A DNA stretch of 21,332 nucleotides from RGIG426 sp045600765 (GTDB lineage: Bacteria > Bacillota > Clostridia > Oscillospirales > Acutalibacteraceae), in contig JAZRYM010000060.1 in the NCBI GenBank assembly GCA_045600765.1, forward strand, positions 1-21,332, written 5' to 3'. A program made the position numbers and the translations under genes. How positions within the stretch are numbered: the first letter of the stretch is position 1; each line of letters starts with the position of its first letter. Under the pieces are notes generated by a model. That model was not told the DNA's origin. It worked only from the letters and a program-made list of their open reading frames with translations, and ran no database searches. This document shows, piece by piece, positions 1 through 6,945 of the stretch.

Positions 1-6
1 GCAAAA

Positions 7-40
7 GCGCCTTGAAACGGCTGTTTCAAGGCGCTTTTTT
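7..40. terminator. Intrinsic terminator downstream of spoVT
   Basis: GCGCCTTGAAA pairs with TTTCAAGGCGC around a short CGGCTG loop. T6 follows on the plus strand, and the minus-strand exit has four T residues. It sits a few bases past the spoVT stop, so it can end spoVT transcription. The longer T-run on the plus side suggests it also ends a plus-strand gene that lies left of the window. Confidence 0.8.
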
Positions 41-42
41 GT

Positions 43-585
43 TTACTCTTCCATTTGTTTTCCGAGGAATCCGGCGGCAACTTGGGCGAGTTTGATATCG
101 CCCTCGCCGGGAAGCGCGCCCGATTCGGGAAGCATCAAGCACACGGCGCCGGTCACGTCACCGGCGGACAAAATGGGGTAACAAACGGAGGCTTGCCGGT
201 CACTCCCCTCGGTCGGGAAAAAGCGAGTGGTCTCGGTGGCGGTCGCCACAAACTGGCGGCGGTTTTCCATATACTGTTCCAACTGTTCAGACAGCCGTCG
301 GTCAACAAATTCGCGTTTCGGCACTCCTGCCGCCGCCACAACACGGTCACGGTCGGCGATAATCACGGGCACCCCGCACGCGCGGGACATCACGTCGGCG
401 TACTGCGACGCGAACGAGGCAAGTTCGCCCATCGGCGAATATTTTTTGAACACCACTTCCCCGTCTTTGCTTGTGAAAATTTCCAGCGGGTCGCCCTCGC
501 GAATCCGCATCGTGCGGCGAATTTCTTTCGGAATCACCACACGCCCTAAATCATCAATACGGCGCACAATGCCGGTTGCTTTCAT
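43..585 (-). CDS. spoVT: Stage V sporulation protein T (AbrB-family forespore regulator)
   Basis: This is a 180-residue transcription factor, close to the usual SpoVT length of about 178. Residues 1-52 form an AbrB/MazE-type swapped-hairpin DNA-binding domain (MKATGIVRRIDDLGRVVIPK, then EIRRTMRIREGDPLEIF). Residues of about 56-178 form the GAF-like ligand/dimer domain (ASQYADVMSRACGVPVIIAD, later GAVCLML). In Bacillus, SpoVT acts in the forespore late in sporulation and modulates sigma-G-dependent genes, so its presence marks the host as a spore former. The ATG at 585 is preceded by GAGGAG (594-599 on the complement). A sigma-G-like promoter lies about 35-65 bases upstream. The gene stands alone, divergent from the permease. 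Assignment rests on full-length motif recognition. Confidence 0.93.
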   Translation of the reverse strand: MKATGIVRRIDDLGRVVIPKEIRRTMRIREGDPLEIFTSKDGEVVFKKYSPMGELASFASQYADVMSRACGVPVIIADRDRVVAAAGVPKREFVDRRLSEQLEQYMENRRQFVATATETTRFFPTEGSDRQASVCYPILSAGDVTGAVCLMLPESGALPGEGDIKLAQVAAGFLGKQMEE

Positions 586-618
586 TGCACATTCTCCTCA
601 CATCATTTATTGCGCCCT

Positions 619-648
619 TAGTGTGCCGCACCGGACGGAAAATTATTC
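619..648 (-). promoter_or_regulatory. Candidate sigma-G/sigma-F promoter of spoVT
   Basis: Read on the minus strand, GAATA (644-648) is followed after 18 bases by CACACTA (619-625). The known forespore consensus is roughly GHATR, 17-18 bases, CATHHTA, so this has one mismatch. Position and spacing suit spoVT, which is sigma-G-controlled in Bacillus. No good sigma-A hexamer pair was seen in the same place. Confidence 0.5.
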
Positions 649-693
649 ACATTTTCCAAAGGGAAAACCGCTGCTTTTTGTGTAAATTTTTCC

Positions 694-722
694 TTGCTTT
701 TTCCGTGTGGCTGTGGTATAAT
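694..722 (+). promoter_or_regulatory. Sigma-A promoter, extended -10, of the permease gene
   Basis: TTGCTT (694-699), a 17-base spacer and TATAAT (717-722), with the TGn extended -10 dinucleotide at 714-715. Transcription would start near 729, giving a leader of about 65 bases to the ATG at 794. Confidence 0.75.
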
Positions 723-793
723 TCGACTGTTGCGCGTTTTGGCGCATAATTTGACAAATTTCGGAAATTTTTCATAAAGATAGGAGATTTCGT

Positions 794-2152
794 ATGGCAC
801 CAATCGTAGCAGTTCTGATTTTCCTCGCAATGTTTACGCTCATCATCATCGACAAAATTCCGCGTCATCTCGTGACCCTCGGTTGCGGCGTGTTGACCCT
901 CGGCATCGTGTTTGGGTTGATTATGAAAAACCCGACGGCGATTGTCGAAACGCTCAATGTCAAGGAGATTTTCACCACGGAATTTTGGTTCCACAAAGGC
1001 GAGGGCGGCGAGGCTTCCGTCGGCATCAACTGGGCGACCATTATCTTTATCGCCGGTATGATGGTGATGGTGGAAGGCATGGCGCGCGTCGGTTTCTTCC
1101 GCTGGCTGTGTATGCGCATCGCTAAACTGGTCAACTGCAAAACCGTGCCCGTGTTTGTCACCTTTATGATAATGTCCGCTGTGCTGTCTATGTTTATCGA
1201 CAGTATCACCGTCATTTTGTTCTTGGCGGCGGTCACGATTGAACTCGGCACGCTCTTAAAATTCAACCCCATTCCGATGATTTTGTCCGAGATTTTCTGC
1301 GCCAACCTCGGCGGTTCCGCCACTATGTGCGGTGACCCGCCAAACATCATCATCGGCACGCAACTCGGTTACACTTTCGGTGATTTCGTCGCCAACACCG
1401 GCATTATCGCCGGCATCTGCCTCGTGTTCACCGTGTTCTATTTCCTGCTCGTCTTCAAAAAAGACCTCAAATCCACCGACAAAGTGGATGCGTCCGCGCT
1501 TCCCGACCCGAAAGAAGCCATTTTGGATAAACCCGGCTTTATCGTGTCCACCTGCATCTTCCTGCTCGCCGTGGTGCTCCTTGTCACCCACGCACAAACC
1601 GGGTTGACGGTGGCATCCATCGGCGTTGCGATTGCGCTCATCACCCTCATCACCGCACCGAAACACATCGGCGAAGTCATCAAAAAAGTGGACTACAAAA
1701 CGCTGCTCTTCTTCGTCGGCTTGTTTATCGTTGTCGGCGGGCTTGAACAGACCGGCGTGCTCGAACTCATCGCCAACTTCATTAAGAGCATCAGCGGCGG
1801 CAACTTGTTCGTTATGGTCGGCATTATCCTGTGGATTTCCGCCATCGCCAGCGCGTTTGTGGATAACATCCCGTTCGCCGCGACCATGGTGCCGATTATC
1901 CAGTCGCTCGCACCCGAAGCCGCGCTGCTGAAAGTGCTTGCGTGGGGACTTTCCATCGGTACCGACATCGGCGGCTCCGCCACCCCGATTGGCGCATCCG
2001 CCAACGTGGTGGGAATCTCGGTCGCAAACAAAAACGGCTACAAAATCGGCTGGGGCAAATATTGTGCGAAACTCGCCCCCGCTACCGTGATGGTGCTCGC
2101 CATCTCCACCTTGTTCATCTTCCTGCGCTACAAAACCCAGTTGATGGGATAA
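794..2152 (+). CDS. Ion permease of the ArsB/NhaD/SLC13 superfamily
   Basis: A 452-residue integral membrane protein of about 12 segments with the inverted-repeat design of the ion transporter superfamily. The first half has SMFIDSITVI (about 132-141) followed by NLGGSATMCGDPPNIIIG (171-188). The second half repeats the pattern with SAFVDNIPFAAT and TDIGGSATPIGASANVVGI. These paired 'FxD(N/S)' and 'GGSAT' hairpins occur in arsenite permease ArsB, NhaD-type Na+/H+ antiporters and the P-protein group. The substrate cannot be read from sequence: Na+/H+ exchange, arsenite or an organic or inorganic anion are all possible. No arsR or arsA neighbour supports an arsenic role. TAGGAG (781-786) precedes the ATG. 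The gene is monocistronic, between its own promoter and terminator. Confidence 0.85.
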   Translation: MAPIVAVLIFLAMFTLIIIDKIPRHLVTLGCGVLTLGIVFGLIMKNPTAIVETLNVKEIFTTEFWFHKGEGGEASVGINWATIIFIAGMMVMVEGMARVGFFRWLCMRIAKLVNCKTVPVFVTFMIMSAVLSMFIDSITVILFLAAVTIELGTLLKFNPIPMILSEIFCANLGGSATMCGDPPNIIIGTQLGYTFGDFVANTGIIAGICLVFTVFYFLLVFKKDLKSTDKVDASALPDPKEAILDKPGFIVSTCIFLLAVVLLVTHAQTGLTVASIGVAIALITLITAPKHIGEVIKKVDYKTLLFFVGLFIVVGGLEQTGVLELIANFIKSISGGNLFVMVGIILWISAIASAFVDNIPFAATMVPIIQSLAPEAALLKVLAWGLSIGTDIGGSATPIGASANVVGISVANKNGYKIGWGKYCAKLAPATVMVLAISTLFIFLRYKTQLMG

Positions 2153-2172
2153 AAGCGTAAAACAAAAAATCA

Positions 2173-2216
2173 CCCCGCGCGATTTTTCAAAAAATCGCGC
2201 GGGGTTTTGTTTTTTT
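2173..2216 (+). terminator. Intrinsic terminator of the permease gene
   Basis: CCCCGCGCGATTTT (2173-2186) pairs perfectly with AAAATCGCGCGGGG (2191-2204) around a four-base loop, followed by TTTTGTTTTTTT. It separates the permease from the phosphonate operon promoter, which begins three bases later. Confidence 0.93.
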
Positions 2217-2218
2217 GC

Positions 2219-2246
2219 TTGCAATATACCGTTTTTGTGGTACAAT
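2219..2246 (+). promoter_or_regulatory. Extended -10 promoter of the phosphonate operon
   Basis: TTGCAA (2219-2224), a 16-base spacer and TACAAT (2241-2246), preceded by TGn at 2238-2239. It begins immediately after the permease terminator. The leader to the ATG at 2342 would be about 89 bases. Confidence 0.65.
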
Positions 2247-2286
2247 AAAAGTGTGTACGATAATGAGGGTGTCGAAATATACACCG

Positions 2287-2307
2287 ACTTTTGTGTCCAC
2301 AAAAAGT
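2287..2307. repeat. Inverted repeat in the phosphonate operon leader
   Basis: ACTTTTGTG, then TC, then CACAAAAAGT: arms of about 8-9 bases with a two-base centre, about 35 bases upstream of the first gene. It could be an operator or a weak hairpin. Nothing in the window names a regulator for it. Confidence 0.3.
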
Positions 2308-2341
2308 TTTTACTAATTTTTTATATTGGAGGAGTCATTCA

Positions 2342-4351
2342 ATGAAAGCCTTGATTCTCAACTCTGGTCTTGGTCAACGTATGGGTGCTTTGACCAAAAC
2401 CCATCCGAAATGTATGACAAACATTTCGGACACGGAAACCATTTTAAGCCGTCAATTGACTCTGATTGCCAAAGCCGGCATCCGCGAAGTGGTTATGACC
2501 ACCGGGTATTTCAATGATATTTTAGTCGACTACTGCTCTTCCTTGTGCACCCCTCTTCATATCACATTCATCAACAACCCTCTCTATGACAAAACCAACT
2601 ACATTTACTCTATCTACTGTGCGCGGGAACAGTTGTCGGATGACGATGTTTTGTTAATGCACGGCGATCTCGTCTTTGAAGAATCCGTTTTGGACGACCT
2701 GCTCTCTTGCGAAGAAAGTTGTATGAAAGTATCTTCCACACAACCTCTCCCTGAAAAGGATTTCAAGGCTGTGGTTCACAATCATCGTGTTTCTAAGGTT
2801 GGCGTTGAATTCTTTGAAGAAGCCATGGAAGCGCAAGCGCTGTATAAGCTCAATCGCAACGACTGGAATCTTTGGCTAAATAAAATCTGCGCTTTCTGTG
2901 AGAAGAACAATGTAAATTGCTATGCCGAAGCGGCACTAAATGAAATCACAGAGGCTCTCCCTCTCCGCGCTCTTGATGTGGAGGATCGACTGTGCACCGA
3001 AATCGACACGCCAGAAGATCTTAAATACGTATCCGCCCGTCTTCATGAAATTGAAAACCGCACTGTGTATATGTGTTTTTCCACCGATATGGTTCATTCG
3101 GGGCATATCGCCCTTATTCGAAAAGCTCAAAAATACGGAAAATTGATTGTGGGTGTGTTGTCCGATGAGGCGGTATCTTCGTACAAACGCTTCCCCCTTC
3201 TGCCTTTTGAGGAAAGGAAATCTATCTTTGAAAACATTTCCGGAATTGAAGCGGTAGTAGAACAAAAGGATTTAAGTTATGCAGAAAACCTCAAAAAATA
3301 CAAACCCACCTATGTTGTTCACGGCGATGACTGGAAAACCGGATTCCAAAAAGCCATTCGCGACGAAGTTGTTGACGTGTTGAAAGAATTCGGTGGCGAA
3401 TTGATTGAATTTCCCTATTCCAAAAACAAAAAATTTGAGGAAATTGAAAAGCGCGCCCGTGCCAATCTTTCCATTCCGGATATGCGCCGTGGAAGACTCA
3501 AAAAATTGCTGGCAATGAAGGGGTGTGTCACCGCATTGGAGGCGCACAGCGGCATTACCGGCTTAATCGTTGAAAACACTCGCGTATGCCAAAACGGAAA
3601 AACCTACCAGTTTGATGCCATGTGGGTTTCTTCGCTGTGCGATTCCACCGCAAAAGGCAAACCCGATATCGAACTGGTCGATATGACATCGCGTTTTCGC
3701 ACCATTGACGATATTATGGAGGTCACCTCCAAACCCATCATCTTCGACGGGGATACCGGCGGCTTGACCGAACACTTCGTATACACCGTTCGCTCGCTGG
3801 AACGTATGGGTGTCTCTATGGTAATTATTGAGGACAAAACCGGTCTGAAAAAGAACAGTCTTTTTGGCACCGAAGTGGCTCAAACGCAAGACAGTATCGA
3901 AAATTTCTGTGCCAAGATTCGCGCCGGTAAGGCTGCCCAAAAAACTCCTGATTTTATGATTTGCGCGCGTATCGAAAGCCTCATTTTGGAGCGCGGAATG
4001 GAGGATGCCTTGGAGCGCGCCTTTGCTTTCTCCGGCGCCGGTGCCGACGCCATTATGATTCATAGTCGAAAAAAAGACCCGTCTGAAATCAAAGAATTCA
4101 TCGTCGAGTTCCGAAAGAAAAACACCACCACGCCTATCGTAATCGTTCCCACTTCGTTTAACTCGGTATACGAAGACGAATGGAAAGAAATCGGCGCCAA
4201 TGTCATTATCTACGCCAATCAACTAACACGCACCGGTTTCCCCGCGATGCAAAACGCAGCTAAATTGATTTTGGAAAATCACCGTGCAAAAGAGTGTGAT
4301 GCAAATTGCATGAGCATCAAAGACATTATCACGCTGATTCCGGAGGAATAA
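2342..4351 (+). CDS. Fusion: NTP transferase + cytidylyltransferase-like + PEP mutase
   Basis: A 669-residue cytoplasmic protein with three catalytic-type domains. Residues 1-235 are a LicC/PntC-like nucleotidyltransferase: GLGQRM (9-14), PKCM (22-25), metal-binding MHGD (106-109) and EID (220-222). Residues 240-365 resemble HxGH cytidylyltransferases (HSGH 252-255, HGDD 327-330) but lack a recognisable C-terminal ISSTS-type motif. Residues 390-669 are phosphoenolpyruvate mutase: DGDTGG (469-474), the signature EDKTGLKKNS (497-506), ARIES (542-546) and IMIH (571-574). The mutase converts PEP to phosphonopyruvate, the entry step of nearly all phosphonate pathways. The NTP transferase presumably activates the final phosphonate, probably as a CMP ester, by analogy with PntC. 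The start is the ATG after GGAGGAG (about 2328-2334). It is the first gene of a three-gene operon. The boundary between the first two domains is approximate. Confidence 0.9.
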   Translation: MKALILNSGLGQRMGALTKTHPKCMTNISDTETILSRQLTLIAKAGIREVVMTTGYFNDILVDYCSSLCTPLHITFINNPLYDKTNYIYSIYCAREQLSDDDVLLMHGDLVFEESVLDDLLSCEESCMKVSSTQPLPEKDFKAVVHNHRVSKVGVEFFEEAMEAQALYKLNRNDWNLWLNKICAFCEKNNVNCYAEAALNEITEALPLRALDVEDRLCTEIDTPEDLKYVSARLHEIENRTVYMCFSTDMVHSGHIALIRKAQKYGKLIVGVLSDEAVSSYKRFPLLPFEERKSIFENISGIEAVVEQKDLSYAENLKKYKPTYVVHGDDWKTGFQKAIRDEVVDVLKEFGGELIEFPYSKNKKFEEIEKRARANLSIPDMRRGRLKKLLAMKGCVTALEAHSGITGLIVENTRVCQNGKTYQFDAMWVSSLCDSTAKGKPDIELVDMTSRFRTIDDIMEVTSKPIIFDGDTGGLTEHFVYTVRSLERMGVSMVIIEDKTGLKKNSLFGTEVAQTQDSIENFCAKIRAGKAAQKTPDFMICARIESLILERGMEDALERAFAFSGAGADAIMIHSRKKDPSEIKEFIVEFRKKNTTTPIVIVPTSFNSVYEDEWKEIGANVIIYANQLTRTGFPAMQNAAKLILENHRAKECDANCMSIKDIITLIPEE

Positions 4352-4353
4352 CG

Positions 4354-5427
4354 ATGGAACAAACGGTTGTAAACAGCGTTTCGGAACTTCTTCCTTTCAT
4401 TGGAAAAAGAAAATTTCTTTTGGTGTGTGATCCGGCATATGATTTTCTTCCTTTTAAGACGGTTTTTGCCGATATGCCACATACCCGTTTTTCCGAATTT
4501 TCTCCAAATCCTCTCTATGAGCAAGTTTGCGACGGCATTGCGTTGTTTCGGGAAACAAGTTGTGAATTGATCGTTGCTATCGGCGGAGGAAGCGCTATCG
4601 ACGTTGCTAAATGCATCAAACTGTTTTGCAAAATGGACAACAACATCAACTATCTGCAACAAGAAAAGGTCGATTCTGCCGTCCCTTTGATGGCCGTTCC
4701 CACAACCGCCGGAACGGGAAGCGAATCCACTCAACACGCCGTTATCTATTTTGAAGGTGTAAAACAATCTATTTCTCATCCATCAATTGTTCCCAATGTA
4801 GTGGCATTGGATGCCTCGGCGTTAAAAACCCTTCCGGTTTATCAAAAAAAATGTACACTGATGGATGCGCTTTCGCAAGCCATCGAATCGTGGTGGTCGG
4901 TAAACAGCACCGAGCAAAGCATCCGCTATTCTAAAACCGCCATTTCACTGATAAAAGAAAACTGGGAACCATATATTGTCAGTAACAACGAAGATGCAGC
5001 AAAAAACATCCTTTTGGCAGCAAACAACGCCGGTCGCGCCATTAACATCACTGCCACCACCGCCGCTCACGCGATGAGCTATAAACTCACCTCTCTGTAT
5101 CACCTCCCTCACGGACATGCCGTTGCCCTTTGTATGCCGGAAGTGTGGGCATATATGCTCTCCCATACAAAAAACTGTATTGATGGGCGCGGAGAAGATT
5201 ATTTAACTAAAACTTTTGAAGAAATCGCCGCTATGGTTTCTCTTGATTGGTATCAGTCTCTCCTCTCCGCTTTGGAGTTAACCTCCCCTGTCTCTTCTGA
5301 CAAAAAGGCAGACGTATTACTTTTGGTGAATTCTGTAAACCAAACACGCTTGAAAAACAACCCGGTTTCTCTCAACACGACAGCTCTTCGCGAAATGTAT
5401 GAAAGGATTGTAAAAGATGAAAGTTGA
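4354..5427 (+). CDS. Iron-type alcohol dehydrogenase, probable phosphonoacetaldehyde reductase
   Basis: A 357-residue group III (iron-dependent) alcohol dehydrogenase. It has the NAD(P)-binding GGGSAIDVAK, then PTTAGTGSES, and the metal site: Asp in MDALSQAIES, His in TTAAHAMS and His in LPHGHA. The usual second ligand, His of DALTHAIE, is Gln here. Between a PEP mutase and a phosphonopyruvate decarboxylase, its most likely job is NAD(P)H reduction of phosphonoacetaldehyde to 2-hydroxyethylphosphonate, as PhpC/FomC/DhpG-type enzymes do. The ATG is two bases after the stop of the mutase gene. Its Shine-Dalgarno GGAGGA (4342-4347) lies inside that gene's end, so translation is coupled. Specificity is inferred from context. 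Confidence 0.85.
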   Translation: MEQTVVNSVSELLPFIGKRKFLLVCDPAYDFLPFKTVFADMPHTRFSEFSPNPLYEQVCDGIALFRETSCELIVAIGGGSAIDVAKCIKLFCKMDNNINYLQQEKVDSAVPLMAVPTTAGTGSESTQHAVIYFEGVKQSISHPSIVPNVVALDASALKTLPVYQKKCTLMDALSQAIESWWSVNSTEQSIRYSKTAISLIKENWEPYIVSNNEDAAKNILLAANNAGRAINITATTAAHAMSYKLTSLYHLPHGHAVALCMPEVWAYMLSHTKNCIDGRGEDYLTKTFEEIAAMVSLDWYQSLLSALELTSPVSSDKKADVLLLVNSVNQTRLKNNPVSLNTTALREMYERIVKDES

Positions 5428-6541
5428 AAATTTTTTGAAAATCCTTGATTCGGATTTTTATACAGGCGTTCCCGATTCGCAGTTGAAAGCAATGTGCAAT
5501 TATTTAATGCACAGATACGGCATTGACCCTGCTCATCACGTCATCGCCGCCAACGAAGGAAACTGTGTCGCTCTCGCCGCCGGATACCATATGGCCACCA
5601 ACAAAGTTCCGGTCGTGTATATGCAAAACAGTGGCGAAGGAAACATCATTAATCCGCTCGCCTCTCTGCTGAATGAAAAAGTCTACGCTATTCCAACCAT
5701 TTTCGTCATCGGTTGGCGCGGCGAACCCGGCATTCACGATGAACCTCAACACATTTATCAGGGTGAAGTCACCGTTCCCCTCTTAGACACGATGGGTGTC
5801 AAATCGTTTGTCGTCGGAAAGGACACCTCCGAAACGGAACTTCAATCCGTTATGTCCTCTTTCCGCAAAGTTCTCGACTCCGGAAATTGTGTCGCTTTTG
5901 TTATTCGTAAAGGAGCTCTTTCCTACGATGAAGACGTTATCTATCAGAACAATTTTTCCATGTGCCGTGAAGAAATTATTCAGCATATCGTTTCCGTCAG
6001 TGACCAAGACCCAATTATATCCACCACCGGAAAAGCAAGCCGTGAATTGTTCGAAATACGCGCCGCCAATGGTCAAAGTCACAAGTTTGACTTTTTGACG
6101 GTCGGTTCCATGGGACACGCATCCTCTATCGCGCTGAGTATCGCTGTTCAAAAACCTCACCAAAAAATATGGTGTGTCGATGGGGACGGTGCCGCATTGA
6201 TGCATATGGGCGCGTTTGCATTAACGGGTGCTGTTTGTCCAAAAAATCTTGTCCACATCGTTATTAACAACGAAGCGCATGAAACGGTGGGAGGAATGCC
6301 CACAGTAGCATCCTCTGCTGATTTGTCCGCCGTCGCAAAAGCCTGTGGATATCCGAATACCCTTTGTGTAGACTCCTTTGAGGCTTTGGACGAAGCTCTT
6401 ATCGCCGCAAAAGCCACTAACACATTGACTTTTATCGAAGTAAAATGCGCATTAGGGTCAAGAGCCGACCTCGGACGTCCCACGACTACCGCTCTTGAAA
6501 ATAAAGAGAATTTTATGGCGTATTTGGACTCCTTGACGTAA
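5417..6541 (+). CDS. Phosphonopyruvate decarboxylase (thiamine diphosphate dependent)
   Basis: A 374-residue ThDP enzyme that decarboxylates phosphonopyruvate to phosphonoacetaldehyde, the irreversible step that pulls the unfavourable PEP mutase reaction forward. The pyrimidine domain comes first, with the cofactor-activating Glu in ANEGNC (45-50). The diphosphate domain follows, with VDGDGA (254-259) and INN (283-285) making the Mg-ThDP motif. The tail GRPTTTALENKENFM is typical of this family rather than of acetolactate synthases. Length matches known Ppd proteins (about 370-400). The ATG overlaps the reductase gene by 11 bases, with AAAGG (5402-5406) upstream. It is the last gene of the operon, ending just before a strong terminator. 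Confidence 0.93.
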   Translation: MKVENFLKILDSDFYTGVPDSQLKAMCNYLMHRYGIDPAHHVIAANEGNCVALAAGYHMATNKVPVVYMQNSGEGNIINPLASLLNEKVYAIPTIFVIGWRGEPGIHDEPQHIYQGEVTVPLLDTMGVKSFVVGKDTSETELQSVMSSFRKVLDSGNCVAFVIRKGALSYDEDVIYQNNFSMCREEIIQHIVSVSDQDPIISTTGKASRELFEIRAANGQSHKFDFLTVGSMGHASSIALSIAVQKPHQKIWCVDGDGAALMHMGAFALTGAVCPKNLVHIVINNEAHETVGGMPTVASSADLSAVAKACGYPNTLCVDSFEALDEALIAAKATNTLTFIEVKCALGSRADLGRPTTTALENKENFMAYLDSLT

Positions 6542-6550
6542 TTTTAACCG

Positions 6551-6590
6551 AAAAACCCCGCCTTGTTCACATTGAACAAGGCGGGGTTTT
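6551..6590. terminator. Bidirectional terminator between the phosphonate operon and the PqqD cluster
   Basis: CCCCGCCTTGTTC pairs with GAACAAGGCGGGG (stem 6556-6586) around a short loop, flanked by A5 on the left and TTTT plus further T-rich sequence on the right. It can end the convergent transcripts of the decarboxylase (plus) and the PqqD-like gene (minus). Confidence 0.92.
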
Positions 6591-6624
6591 CTTTTGTTCT
6601 TTTGTTCTTTTTTTGCTTATAAAC

Positions 6625-6945
6625 TCAGTCTTCCACTTTCATACCGCGGGTCGTGTCCATAACCAGCAACTCTTTTTCTTTCAACTGGTCGAGGAACGCA
6701 AGCACCTGCGGGCCGACTTCTTCCACGGAACTGTCGGTGTACTTATCCATACACACTTTAATCAGTTCGGGCAGCGCAATACCCTCTTGCAACTTTTCAA
6801 ACATAAAGCGGGTGGACTCGTTTTTGAGCAACACCGCACCGTTATAGCCACCTTCGGCGCCACCCACGGTAACGGCCATCACCTCATCGCCGACTTCGAC
6901 GATTTCAAACGGGCACCGCAAAAGCAACAGCGGAAAAAATTTCAT
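6625..6945 (-). CDS. PqqD-family peptide chaperone-like protein
   Basis: A 106-residue small protein with the PqqD winged-helix pattern. It opens with a short beta region (VGDEVMAVTV and YNGAVLLKNESTRFMFEKLQ), continues with a 'SSVEEVGPQVLAFLDQLKEKELL' type helix (about 72-94), and ends in a short acidic tail. PqqD-like domains bind leader peptides of ribosomally made, modified peptides and present them to a modifying enzyme. The same fold occurs in less understood clusters with HPr-kinase-like proteins. Its ATG overlaps the stop of the peptidase gene (ATGA, 6942-6945), with GGGAGGGG upstream inside that gene, so the two are co-translated. It is last in a five-gene minus-strand operon. The family call is good; the bound peptide is unknown. 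Confidence 0.75.
   Translation of the reverse strand: MKFFPLLLLRCPFEIVEVGDEVMAVTVGGAEGGYNGAVLLKNESTRFMFEKLQEGIALPELIKVCMDKYTDSSVEEVGPQVLAFLDQLKEKELLVMDTTRGMKVED

Noticed and set aside
1256..2302. Long open frame on the minus strand opposite the permease (348 codons)
   Set aside because: The His/Asp/Gly-rich translation is the mirror of GC-rich membrane-protein codons; it has no family motifs and runs through the permease terminator.
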